DNA from: Mesostigma viride
Lineage: Eukaryota; Streptophyta; Mesostigmatophyceae; Mesostigmatales; Mesostigmataceae
Assembly (NCBI GenBank): GCA_009746045.1
Contig: RPFO01000113.1
Coordinates: 1 to 21,956 of the forward strand
Length of the DNA stretch: 21,956 bases
Direction: 5' to 3'
Each line of letters begins with the position of its first letter. The first letter of the stretch is position 1. Positions 1 through 7,874 of the stretch are shown here, piece after piece. A model generated the notes under the pieces. That model saw nothing but the letters and a program-made list of their open reading frames with translations. It searched no databases and was not told where the DNA came from. The translations under genes were made by a program, and so were the position numbers.

Positions 1-56
1 CTCGCTGCATGTGTATATAGCTAGGGTTGAAGGTTCCTTTACTCTTTATTGGCACC

Positions 57-85
57 CACGTGACGCAGTCACGTGCTTATAAATA
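57..85 (+). promoter_or_regulatory. Possible promoter: CACGTG dyad plus TATA-like box
   Basis: Positions 57-75 read CACGTGAC-gca-GTCACGTG, a perfect 8-bp inverted repeat containing two CACGTG (G-box/E-box) hexamers. A TATAAATA box follows at 78-85, three bases downstream. CACGTG palindromes are known bHLH/bZIP binding sites, and a TATA-like box this close suggests a plus-strand core promoter. The first in-frame ATG of a small ORF lies at 192, about 107 bases after the TATA box. The association with transcription is inference only; an AT-rich chance match is possible. Confidence 0.3.
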
Positions 86-191
86 AATTAATTAATTGAG
101 CACCGAATTTAGCCGTGAATATCACAATCGACGCGTCTTTCTACGACGCATGTGCATGCTGATATAATTTTCCGAAGCTATTACGCAATAT

Positions 192-473
192 ATGACGAGC
201 AAACGCTCCTCGACGCAACGCAGCCTGGCGGCGCTGCGCTCGGCAATGAAAATACGTCTGCAGCTCCGGCTGCAGCTTCGCCATCAGGGCCGGAAGGCAG
301 TGGTGACACTAGTCGCGCACTGGTGGTCGCCCAGAACCCTTCCGGGCTTTCGTCGCCCTCTGCATCGCCTGCATGACCCATGCAAAGCAGTTGAACGCCC
401 TTCACCGCTGGCTAGCACGCCGGCGATGGAGACGGGATTTTTGTTGTTTGGGGAACCGATTGTGGGAGGCTGA
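192..473 (+). CDS. Small basic hypothetical ORF, doubtful
   Basis: An ATG-started open frame of 93 codons lies downstream of the possible promoter at 57-85. The predicted peptide is rich in arginine, leucine and serine, with a basic N-terminal half and no domain I recognise. Its last codons run into the left arm of the inverted repeat at 425-526, which argues against a conserved product. A competing plus-strand frame is open from 119 to 376 without an ATG and has a more protein-like, Ala/Ser/Pro-rich composition; it could be the 3' end of an exon. Neither frame is convincing, and this stretch may be non-coding. Confidence 0.15.
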   Translation: MTSKRSSTQRSLAALRSAMKIRLQLRLQLRHQGRKAVVTLVAHWWSPRTLPGFRRPLHRLHDPCKAVERPSPLASTPAMETGFLLFGEPIVGG

Positions 474-526
474 GCCCGCAGCCGCCACTGATCGGTTCCC
501 AAAACAACAAAAATCCCGTCTCCATC
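425..526. repeat. Near-perfect 36-bp inverted repeat (stem-loop)
   Basis: The arm at 425-460 and the arm at 491-526 are reverse complements at 35 of 36 positions; the single difference lies in the TTTGGGG / TTTTGGG stretch. The spacer is 30 nt (461-490) and GC-rich. The right arm ends exactly where the 151-bp direct repeat begins (527). A transcript would fold into a long hairpin of microRNA- or siRNA-precursor size. It could instead be the terminal inverted repeats of a very small element, or a palindrome formed during an insertion. The structure is directly visible; its role is unknown. Confidence 0.95.
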
Positions 527-677
527 AGTTAGCGTTTTTTAAACGCAATGTATAAGGATATGGTTGCAATGCAGCAATGTGTGAATATGGTTGGAAACGG
601 AGCTTTGTTAAAATTGGATAATGTTACAGCGCTCACACACTTGAGGCTTGTACACGAGTTTGCCAAGTCAAGGCAAC
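527..677. repeat. Direct repeat, left copy (about 150 bp)
   Basis: This segment matches 7875-8023 in the same orientation with only a handful of substitutions and single-base indels by eye. It starts AGTTAGCG and ends AAGTCAAGGCAAC. Each end carries a small palindrome: GCGTTT-TTT-AAACGC near the start and TTGCC-AAGTCAA-GGCAA at the end. The two copies bracket the whole minus-strand copia-like region, so they may be short terminal repeats of that element or a dispersed repeat hit twice. They lack the TG...CA ends typical of LTRs, which weakens the LTR reading. Confidence 0.9.
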
Positions 678-1953
678 ACACGTGAGGCGGGCTCGCAAGA
701 GATGCCCAATTGGCACTGGCCTATTCTTTATATACTTGTGCACTGTGCTTGCTAGTCCTGAGCAGCCTAGGAGGCCTGCTCAGTAATAACACTCCCGGTA
801 CAGTATTCACTACCTGTACAGCGCCCAGTTCCTATACAGTAGGTCTGCCATACAGGCACAGTGACCACAGAGTACAGTCCACAGTGATTATTGCATCTGC
901 ACCTAGAAGTCCAGGACTAAGCCTGCGGTACCAACAGACCACAGGTTAAGGTTCCTATTTCCTGCGTACGACGTATTAATCCAATACCGTCGTAGGTTCA
1001 GCACCTAATTCCTGTCAGCCCAGGAATTACTGTCGACCCCATATGTCGTCGGCAAATATTCACGTCCGACTTAGAAGAACAGCCGGCTCGCGCTCGCGCG
1101 CGACCGGGAAGTCGGAACGCCATAACTTTCTTGATACTTGTCGGAATGAACTCGTTCCGGTGCCGCTGGAATCGCAGAGATATGCCGAATCAGGATCACG
1201 CCAATGCGCTTGGCGTTAACTCCAATCCTTTCTTTTCTTGAGCTGTAGCAGCTCACACAAGTCTACATACAAACACACACAATGGGTACTGGACATCCTC
1301 CCCGACTACAAGTCACAACCCGCTGGGCATGACAGTCAGCTTGGATTCCTTATTATATGTACATAGCACCCATACTGGTTCAGGAGCACAAACAAATTAC
1401 AATGAGTCCCTATCCCTTCACGGGAGGCTCGTTGTGTTACCCATGTACAAGAGGTTGGCCAACTGTGGCAGCCCATAGGTGTTCAGCTAAGAACTTGAGA
1501 AGTATGTACAACCTTCAGGACCTTAGGCGAAACCCCACAGATCACCCACAACAGCTCATCAGAAAACATTGCTGACCCCCAGACGGGAGTCGGCGCCGGT
1601 CTGCTGCCCCTTATCGAACCAGACACAACATCTACGCGAAGCACATGCAAAACACAAGCTCCTATACTCGTTCCAACCGTGGAAAATCAGGGGACCTGTC
1701 GCCACCTCACCAGCATGGTGGATGGGTCAGCCAGTCCGTGAAACTCCGCCTTAAGACGGCACCAGGGAATCGAACCCCGCCCACAAACCACAGATCTGGG
1801 GAAACCTCAGACTGAGATGAAAACCCCAGATAGACATCTCTCCATCAGAGACAATGTCAGACATTCCCACACCAGAGACATGTCTCACCCCTCAAGGTGT
1901 GCTCAGGATTATGTACAATCAAGCTCCCAGCCTGATATCCAGAGACTTAAGCA
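678..1953. other. Non-coding stretch downstream of copia-like pol, with small palindromes
   Basis: No convincing gene is seen in about 1.3 kb. It would be the 3' untranslated or LTR region of the minus-strand element. Short inverted repeats are visible: TGAGCAG/CTGCTCA at 759-765 and 776-782, TACGACG/CGTCGTA at 967-973 and 988-994, AATTCCTG/CAGGAATT at 1007-1014 and 1021-1028, and ATCTGGGG/CCCCAGAT at 1794-1801 and 1824-1831. Around 795-880 the pentamer TACAG recurs five times. If an LTR of the copia-like element lies here, its partner copy is not visible to the right of gag. Confidence 0.5.
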
Positions 1954-1971
1954 CCCAGCTCTCAGCTTTTA
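1954..1971 (-). other. Candidate polypurine tract of the copia-like element
   Basis: On the minus strand, starting in the pol stop codon, the sequence reads AAAAGCTGAGAGCTGGG and is followed by TGCTTAAG. A purine-rich tract directly before a TG dinucleotide is the expected layout of a plus-strand primer next to a 3' LTR. The tract contains pyrimidines, and no second copy of the following sequence was found near 6750-7900, so the LTR boundary is not confirmed. Confidence 0.25.
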
Positions 1972-4900
1972 GACAGATAGACCGACTTGACAGTCAGCAT
2001 TCATGAGCTTCCTCAGTACATTGTACTGGGCTGGGGCCTTGTGTGGCAGCTTTGTCAATGCATCAGCAGGGTTCTCCTCGCCAGGGATATGCTTCAAGTC
2101 AACCAAACTGGCCAACTCCTTCAGCAACAAATAATCCAGGTCCCGGCTTCTGGCCAGCTGCTTGTGAACAAACTGGACCATACCCATGCTGTCTGTTAGC
2201 AACAACGTCTCCATCTGCAAGGTCCAAGGGGTAACTGAAGCCAGCTCCAGCATTAACTCCTTTATGTACAGGCTGGACTGGATCCCCTCGCATATGGCCC
2301 TGCATTCTGCCACATCTGAACTGATACAGACCCTCTTCTGCAGTCTGCTGTACCAGCTGAACAAACTTGCCCTGCTCTGATAAAAAGCAAACAGAGCAGC
2401 AGATCTCCCCCTGACCTTGGTAACCTGGCGAGCATCCATGGAACTGTCAACAAAGATCTCCAAGGTGATAGGCTGGGCAAAGTCAATCCCAGACAAAATC
2501 AGATCAGGGGTACTCTCCACCAACCGGGCTATGACTCGAGGCTTCTCATCCTCAAGCACCTCATCAGGCATTCTGCTATGGACCATCAAAGACGGACCAC
2601 AGATGCTGGCAAACCAGGCCCACATGCCTCTCAACTCAGGTCCTGCAGCCTGGGTGATCTTCTCTGGCAAGGCCTTCACAATGGTCTGTTTATAATCTCC
2701 TCCAGCCTGAAGCCTGATACTCCACTCCCCGTCCCTCCTGAACAGGGTAGCCTGCATTCCACAGAACACTACAGGCTTGTTGGGCTCCTGCCACAGCTCC
2801 TTGCCCAGTGAAAACTTGCCACTGATGACAGGAATAAACTTCTTCAGCCAGGTCGTGGGGGCTAGCAAATGCAGATCATCTCCATGCAAACTAGCATACA
2901 CTGGCAGACCCTCCCATTGGGCCAGCAGCAAACAGGGATCAACTGAAGACACTCTCAAGCCACACTCACTGATCAGAGCTTCCTGCAGCGTGAGTCTCCA
3001 GATGATTGGGCTCGACCTGAGTCCTTCCAGGCCCTTCAGAATAACCAGGAATTGTTGATGCAGCTCCAGCTTCCAGATGGCAGGCACCTCAACACAGTAA
3101 GGCTCATCCTGCTTCCACACCCTCCTGGCCACTTCTGGATCAGATTTTAAAAATGCCCTCTTGAAGTCCAGCAGCACTGATGACATAGCTGCTCCCCTGT
3201 TCAGCAACCCCACGTAGAGACATAGCAAAATTCTCCATGTGTCGTGTAGCATCCCTGGCGTGTACAGCTCCTCTCCTGGCAGACTCCCCGTGCCGTGATA
3301 CTCATTCAGGACAGGCCTGACATGGGGCACTGATACCTCATCCACAACCTTCCTCTTCAGCACAAATCTCAAAGCAAGCTTCCTTGATGCTGGGGGACGT
3401 CTGTCTGTTGGTGCAGCACACTCAAACTGCAACCACTCCTCCAATGCCTTGGAGAAGGCGAGCTTCCAAGCCTCAAACAAAGTAGGCGAGCTCATCTCTT
3501 GGACCAGCTGGTCATATGTCAAAGGAGAGTGTGCAGCAAGGCTCCTGTGAGTTATGCCAATACTGCTGGGGTGCAACACAGCTGGAATCACCAAACTGGC
3601 TGCTGGGGGCACCTCCCCTTCATCCCATTTTACACCCTTGACCGGCTTGGCCCTGCACCTGACTGGAAATGTTGTCCTGAAATTTTCTAGGGGAATCATC
3701 CCCCAGCCATCTCTTCTCAGAGCTGTAGCTCTGATAGAAATCCCAGGATTGCCCAGAAAATTCTGACCCAAAATCACAGGGCCATCATAGTCCTCTAGGA
3801 CAAGGAAGGTCACATCCACACCCATGACAGGGGCAGTAACCTCTCCCAACACCCTTAGATGCGTCCTACCACTGAAATCAGACACCCAGGGGCAACTTGG
3901 TTCTCCGACCAGCAGTTCTCCTGTATGCTGAGGTCCCATGACAGAAACCTGTGCATTGGTATCTATCTCCATGGCAGCTACCTCAGGTTCATCCAACTGG
4001 ACAAGCTTGGACACCTTAGGCTCCTTCTTGGCTCTTTGCAAAGCCTGTACAATATCTGATAGACGCACACCCCTAGGCCTGGTGTCGGGCCGTTCCGGAG
4101 GTGCAGCCTGTCCGCCTGCTTGCCCAACCACCGTATGTGAAGGTACCCCAGGGGCCGGGCCAGGGTCACCCTGAGGGCTCGATACAGCTGTAGCACCCTG
4201 ATCAGGAAGTTCCACGTCACCCCCGCCTTGTACACCAACGGGCACCTGGAAGAGGTCTCCTTGATTACCTCCCCGGGGACGGATCTTTGACCAGGACAGA
4301 CGGTGCACTGCTTGGGAGCCATCAATGGCCACCCAGCACTTATGGCCAGCGGCTTCTACTCGGGTCACCACCCCATCATGCCAGCTGCCACGTTTCCCTG
4401 GAAAGCTTGGCTCCTTCCACACAACAACCTGTTGTCCAACGTTAGGTTCTAGGACACTCCAGCCCTTGTCTTTCTGCCTCAGCTTGAGGAACTTGGCCTC
4501 TAGCTTCTCCTTCCATGCCTGCTCAGCATCAGCTGGCAGCATCCTGGTGTGCAGCATAAGAGGATTGATGGCAATGTCACCAAAGAACATGGGAGTCCTG
4601 AGGTTCAGCCTATCCTCCACAGAACGTAGCCATGCAGATGTCACAATGGCAGATGACGTCCTTGGAATCCTCTCCACCAGCAGCACAGTCTTGATCTCTT
4701 GGATGGCTCTCTCCACCACCCCTTGCTGGCCGTGGCTCTCCCTGGGTGTAATCAGCAACTCTGGAAATTCTGGCAGGTTCTCACAGCACTCAAACTGAAT
4801 GTCACACTGCAACAACTCCAACCCAGGGTACCTGCTCCTTGTCAACTTCAGAGCAGCAATCAACGTAGGCTTCTCCATGTCAGGCAGGATCTCTAGGGTC

Positions 4901-5559
4901 TTGTACTTGGTATATCTGTCCACTGCCACCAGCAGCTTCAAACCCCTGATTCTCTGAATATCTACCTGCACATGGCCTGGCTGCAAAATAGGAGACCTGG
5001 CATGAGACTGCTTGGGCTTTCTAGCAACTAGCCTGCACTTGCAAGCTTGAGCAACCTGTTGGCAGATGGAGTACAACTCACTTCCTCCCAGCCGTCTAGC
5101 AACTTGCAAAGACTGAGCTGCATGGCCAAACATGGTATGCAACCTTGAGGCAATGTCATACAAGAGAGAAAACCTTTTATTGTCATTATTAGCACTCAAG
5201 GTATGTACAGATCCCTTATGTACAGGAGGCACCAGGGTCGTGCCTGTCAGACTGTCTCCAGCCCTATCCTCATCCTGACCATCCTGTGCCAGTCCTGCAC
5301 GGTCAGAATGCTTCTGAGATCCACCTGGGTCCACAGCACCAGGTCCTACCTCAGGCTCAGCACCGCCATGGCGGGCACGTTGGCGAGTAACCACTGCAGC
5401 TACAGCTGGCATACTCTCTGTGGTAACCAAGCTTGCCCCATCGTGTCCAATAGGCTCTGTCACTAGAGCATGGGGCTGCCCCTCACTGCCGTCACTAGCA
5501 GCTACATTACACACCCCTGGGGGCACCCTCCAGGGTTCAGGGATGTGTGCAGGCTCAAG
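1969..5559 (-). CDS. pol: Copia-like Pol polyprotein with integrase-protease-RT-RNase H order
   Basis: This polyprotein would process itself, reverse-transcribe the element RNA and integrate the cDNA. Residues are counted from the GTG codon at 5526. A degenerate zinc-binding region has H130-x4-H135 and cysteines at 155, 162 and 164. The integrase core acid residues are D189, D242 and E272, the last in a GVVERAIQEIK context, followed by an SH3-like basic tail near 360-418. A retropepsin-like segment at about 515-600 has IDTNAQVSVM (522-524 = DTN) and VILGQNFLG. RT spans about 685-950 with D787 in LLDFKRAFLK and HGDD at 881-884. RNase H spans about 1020-1160 with D1027, E1074 and D1112, then ADALTKLP. 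The frame opens right after the TGA at 5562-5560 and has no ATG until residue 39, so readthrough or internal initiation at 5412 is implied. The superfamily call is firm; the protease call rests on motif reading. Confidence 0.85.
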   Translation of the reverse strand, partial: LEPAHIPEPWRVPPGVCNVAASDGSEGQPHALVTEPIGHDGASLVTTESMPAVAAVVTRQRARHGGAEPEVGPGAVDPGGSQKHSDRAGLAQDGQDEDRAGDSLTGTTLVPPVHKGSVHTLSANNDNKRFSLLYDIASRLHTMFGHAAQSLQVARRLGGSELYSICQQVAQACKCRLVARKPKQSHARSPILQPGHVQVDIQRIRGLKLLVAVDRYTKYKTLEILPDMEKPTLIAALKLTRSRYPGLELLQCDIQFECCENLPEFPELLITPRESHGQQGVVERAIQEIKTVLLVERIPRTSSAIVTSAWLRSVEDRLNLRTPMFFGDIAINPLMLHTRMLPADAEQAWKEKLEAKFLKLRQKDKGWSVLEPNVGQQVVVWKEPSFPGKRGSWHDGVVTRVEAAGHKCWVAIDGSQAVHRLSWSKIRPRGGNQGDLFQVPVGVQGGGDVELPDQGATAVSSPQGDPGPAPGVPSHTVVGQAGGQAAPPERPDTRPRGVRLSDIVQALQRAKKEPKVSKLVQLDEPEVAAMEIDTNAQVSVMGPQHTGELLVGEPSCPWVSDFSGRTHLRVLGEVTAPVMGVDVTFLVLEDYDGPVILGQNFLGNPGISIRATALRRDGWGMIPLENFRTTFPVRCRAKPVKGVKWDEGEVPPAASLVIPAVLHPSSIGITHRSLAAHSPLTYDQLVQEMSSPTLFEAWKLAFSKALEEWLQFECAAPTDRRPPASRKLALRFVLKRKVVDEVSVPHVRPVLNEYHGTGSLPGEELYTPGMLHDTWRILLCLYVGLLNRGAAMSSVLLDFKRAFLKSDPEVARRVWKQDEPYCVEVPAIWKLELHQQFLVILKGLEGLRSSPIIWRLTLQEALISECGLRVSSVDPCLLLAQWEGLPVYASLHGDDLHLLAPTTWLKKFIPVISGKFSLGKELWQEPNKPVVFCGMQATLFRRDGEWSIRLQAGGDYKQTIVKALPEKITQAAGPELRGMWAWFASICGPSLMVHSRMPDEVLEDEKPRVIARLVESTPDLILSGIDFAQPITLEIFVDSSMDARQVTKVRGRSAALFAFYQSRASLFSWYSRLQKRVCISSDVAECRAICEGIQSSLYIKELMLELASVTPWTLQMETLLLTDSMGMVQFVHKQLARSRDLDYLLLKELASLVDLKHIPGEENPADALTKLPHKAPAQYNVLRKLMNADCQVGLSV

Positions 5560-5562
5560 TCA
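5560..5562 (-). other. In-frame TGA between gag and pol (possible readthrough stop)
   Basis: The CCHC-containing gag frame ends at TGA, and the very same frame continues open as pol for almost 1,200 codons. The base after the stop is C (TGA CTT GAG), the +4 base most often associated with leaky UGA codons. Gag-pol expression by stop-codon readthrough is known from gammaretroviruses. Alternatively this is a point-mutated sense codon in a decaying copy. Confidence 0.5.
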
Positions 5563-5928
5563 ATGATCAGCAGCCTTGCCCTTGCCCTTATCCTGGGATG
5601 GACCAGCCTTCTCCTTGCTGCCACCCTGAGCTGGCTTGCTCTGACCTTCCTGCCTCAGGTACGAGGGACACTCATTCCTGAAGTGACCCTTCCCTTGACA
5701 GAAATAACATTCCACCTGACTGATGTCCCGTGAGGTCCCACTGCTGGGTCCAGCCTTGGGAGGACCACCCACCCTCTTGAAGTCAAACTGGGACTGTGGA
5801 GGTCCCGACTTCGGAGGTGTCCCCCGTCCAGCCATTCTGCCACGCCCCCTCCTGGACCTTCCTCGACCCCTAGAAGAGGTCTCAGGCCCCCTCGAGGATC
5901 GACCCTGGGCCCCCGTGGCCCGATCCCC
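5560..5928 (-). CDS. gag: Gag C-terminal part with CCHC zinc knuckle
   Basis: The open frame covers 5928-5560, with an ATG at 5835. Before the ATG it is rich in arginine, glycine and serine (RG-type repeats), as in nucleic-acid-binding tails. After it comes a CCHC knuckle, CYFCQGKGHFRNEC, spacing C-x2-C-x4-H-x4-C, followed by a Lys/Gly/Pro/Ser-rich tail. Such knuckles in Gag bind the genomic RNA for packaging. The frame is the same as pol and is separated from it only by the TGA. It differs from the frame of the upstream gag ORF, so the two gag parts are joined only through frame changes or splicing. The nucleocapsid identification is solid; the exact start is not. Confidence 0.75.
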   Translation of the reverse strand, partial: GDRATGAQGRSSRGPETSSRGRGRSRRGRGRMAGRGTPPKSGPPQSQFDFKRVGGPPKAGPSSGTSRDISQVECYFCQGKGHFRNECPSYLRQEGQSKPAQGGSKEKAGPSQDKGKGKAADH

Positions 5929-6070
5929 TCATGGACTTAACTGCAGGCTCAGCTGCCTCCTCGTCCCCTTGACGTGGGCGCTTACCGCCTACATACATAC
6001 TTGCCGCTGAAACACTCATACAGCTGGTCCGTCATGGCAGCCCAGCCATGGACTTGGCGCATGTGGATGG

Positions 6071-6748
6071 TCACGTTGTCCATCGCGTGACAGGATCCAG
6101 CTGCAGCGACTTGAGAAAGTCGCCCATGGCCATCCGGTCTGCAACGAAGAACCCTTTGGCCATGGCGTCCTCCCTCAGCTTGACGAAGTCTTCAAAGGCG
6201 TGGACCACTAGCTGCCCCTTGATGGGCTTGTAGTCCAGGTACTCCTGTTTCAGGTGAGAACCATCTATGGTCCTCTTATCACTTAGGAACACCCTGAGGC
6301 GCGTCATAAACGCAGCCCAGGTATCCCCCGCTGTATGTCGCTCCCGGACGAACTTGAACAGCCGCCTTGCCGACTGCCTTATGTAGGCACTAGACGCCAG
6401 GATGCGAAGCTTGTCACCGGTGTAGATGTCCGTGTACAAGTTCATGTCCTCCAGCATCCTCTCAGCGTCCCGGGGCTGCCAATTGTCCTTGATGGACTGA
6501 AACTGGCTTAGCACCGCGTACCCCTCGGCTACGGTCGGCCGCCTAGGCGCTGCTTGGTCTGCTGCTGGCGCGTTCTGACAGCCTTGAGATCCTTGGCTCT
6601 GATCATCCGCTAGACCAGCCTGGTCCCCTAGCGCCGGGACTCCACCGCGTCCATCGCGTCCATCGCGTCCATCGCGTCCATCCATATCAGCGCCGCGCCG
6701 CTCAAAGCCGACACCGCGCCCTCGTTGGTCAAATGCTCCCTCACTCAT
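6071..6748 (-). CDS. gag: Gag N-terminal part (capsid-like region)
   Basis: This frame of 225 codons starts at an ATG (6748-6746) and ends at TGA. Residues about 20-35 are a DGR repeat encoded by a 9-bp minisatellite (6645-6683). The middle and C-terminal part resemble copia-type Gag: a helical region with the sequence features of a UBN2/retrotrans-gag fold, including a run ending LQLDPVTRW. Past the stop, plausible Gag sequence continues first in the -1 frame (about 6085-6015, containing MDNVTIHMRQ), then back in the original frame (to about 5880), then in the frame of the CCHC ORF. At least three frame changes in 200 bp suggest indels in a decaying gag, or splicing. Pol is open, so the damage is local. 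Confidence 0.7.
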   Translation of the reverse strand: MSEGAFDQRGRGVGFERRGADMDGRDGRDGRDGRGGVPALGDQAGLADDQSQGSQGCQNAPAADQAAPRRPTVAEGYAVLSQFQSIKDNWQPRDAERMLEDMNLYTDIYTGDKLRILASSAYIRQSARRLFKFVRERHTAGDTWAAFMTRLRVFLSDKRTIDGSHLKQEYLDYKPIKGQLVVHAFEDFVKLREDAMAKGFFVADRMAMGDFLKSLQLDPVTRWTT

Positions 6749-6843
6749 GATGGCCCTTGTTCAGGTCTGCTACAAGCCAGCCAAGTGGCCAAACAGCAAT
6801 TAAAGCAATATAAGCTGCTGAACAAGAAGGAAAATGACAAGTG

Positions 6844-7134
6844 TTACCACTCAGTCAAGACCACCACGGTCACCCGCGGGCGCCAGTCCTGGTTTTCCTT
6901 GTCGCTGTCACTGTCGCTGTCGCTCACAATGATGAGCTCTGGCACCCTGCTGCCAGCAGCACCGTCGTCAGCCCGCTGTCGGCCCGCGATGACAGCGTCG
7001 TCACCGTTAGTGTAGTAGACAGGTGACAACCCGTCGTTACCACCCCGCGGGTTGTATCTTGGCACCTCGCGGTCGCCAAGCTCCTCGTCGCCTAGACCAG
7101 CTAGCGACCCCCACAGCGCCCACCTCAAGGTCAC
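6844..7134 (-). CDS. Acidic C-terminal continuation of the ORF upstream of gag
   Basis: This 96-codon frame has no ATG (it opens at a GTG) and overlaps the end of the larger ORF at 7037-7780 in another frame. It is rich in Asp, Glu, Gly and Arg and ends with a short SDSDSDSDKENQ tract encoded by a hexanucleotide repeat around 6903-6928. The acidic, protein-like composition carries on from YDSDLE near the end of the upstream ORF, so I infer one gene with a frame change near 7100-7134. Between its stop and the gag ATG lie 95 bases that are pyrimidine-rich on the minus strand and could be an intron. No known domain is recognised. Confidence 0.4.
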   Translation of the reverse strand: MTLRWALWGSLAGLGDEELGDREVPRYNPRGGNDGLSPVYYTNGDDAVIAGRQRADDGAAGSRVPELIIVSDSDSDSDKENQDWRPRVTVVVLTEW

Positions 7135-7780
7135 TGTCGTAACCCAGAGGGGCGAACTCCTCCCACCGCGTCACTCGAACGCGAAGAGGTTGGGGCAGTT
7201 CCTGAAGAGGAACTCTCCTTCGCTCCGGATTCCTGTCGACTCGTGCCGCACGCTGACCTCCGGTGATGGCTTCCGCAGCCGCCTCGACCTCTGCTAGCCG
7301 CCTGTAGCGCTCCGCCCCGCGTCGCTCACGTCGAACTGGTCCCGCTGCAAATCCCTCGTCGCCAATTACGCCTGCGAACGCACGTTGTACGCCCGCACCC
7401 GTCGCTGCCTGCACGAACTCGCGTCGCACCGCACCAGCTGGCTCCGCAGCTTCTCCTCGCCTGGCCACCAACTCCGCACGCACCCGGTCAACTAAGGCTG
7501 TAATCACAGTCTGTATTCCGACCAGACCGTGCAGCTCTTGCTCGATGTCGTCGACGCTCCGGTGTGCCGGAACGACGATGGTCCGGACGTGCTGCAGAAT
7601 GCGCTCCCAATCCTCGACCTGGTCGTCGACGAATTGCACAAAGTTGCGATCAACAGGTGGCCGATCTGCAAGCAATAAAGATAAATCTCGAACCACGCGA
7701 CGCAATTCAGGCGAAATGGAACCACCAGCAGACTGCCGAGGAAACCGGAAATTCTGCTGCCGTTGTTCTTCCTGCACCAT
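7037..7780 (-). CDS. Hypothetical Arg/Ala-rich protein upstream of copia-like gag
   Basis: The open frame runs from 7876 to 7037; the first ATG is at 7780, giving 247 residues. The frame opens exactly inside the edge of the 150-bp repeat (7875). The product is rich in Arg, Ala, Val and Glu, with long predicted helical stretches (for example around the VEDWERILQHV and EVEAAAEAI segments), and could form coiled coils. I recognise no catalytic motif or known family. Its orientation and its position directly ahead of gag suggest that it belongs to the element, as an additional 5' ORF or the N-terminal part of an extended Gag. A captured host fragment is the main alternative. Overlapping frames on the other strand are less protein-like. 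Confidence 0.45.
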   Translation of the reverse strand: MVQEEQRQQNFRFPRQSAGGSISPELRRVVRDLSLLLADRPPVDRNFVQFVDDQVEDWERILQHVRTIVVPAHRSVDDIEQELHGLVGIQTVITALVDRVRAELVARRGEAAEPAGAVRREFVQAATGAGVQRAFAGVIGDEGFAAGPVRRERRGAERYRRLAEVEAAAEAITGGQRAARVDRNPERRRVPLQELPQPLRVRVTRWEEFAPLGYDSDLEVGAVGVASWSRRRGAWRPRGAKIQPAGW

Positions 7781-7874
7781 TCGACACCCGACGAGCTTCA
7801 CCGCGTCGTCAACGCTGCACGCAGCAAACAGCAACGACCCTTCTGGCCGTTCCGTCGAGACTGCTTGTAATTTG

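Larger units (their letters stand above)
1969..7780 (-). mobile_element. Ty1/copia-like retroelement, internal region
   Basis: The minus strand carries, in order, an unrecognised ORF (7780 to 6844), gag with a CCHC knuckle (6748 to 5560), and a pol frame of nearly 1,200 codons with integrase, protease-like, reverse transcriptase and RNase H segments (5559 to 1969). The RT and RNase H motifs are of the copia type, with RNase H C-terminal to RT and no integrase after it. Conventional LTRs were not identified; the only flanking repeats are the 150-bp direct copies at 527-677 and 7875-8023, so the unit may extend to 527-8023. Pol is open throughout but gag is frame-disrupted, so this copy is probably not autonomous. 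Confidence 0.85.

Noticed and set aside
1766-1776. GGTTCGATTCC on the minus strand, a perfect pol III B box within a T-arm-like hairpin
   Set aside because: No matching acceptor stem, D-arm or A box is found upstream on that strand, so it is not a tRNA, and a SINE cannot be supported from an 11-base match.
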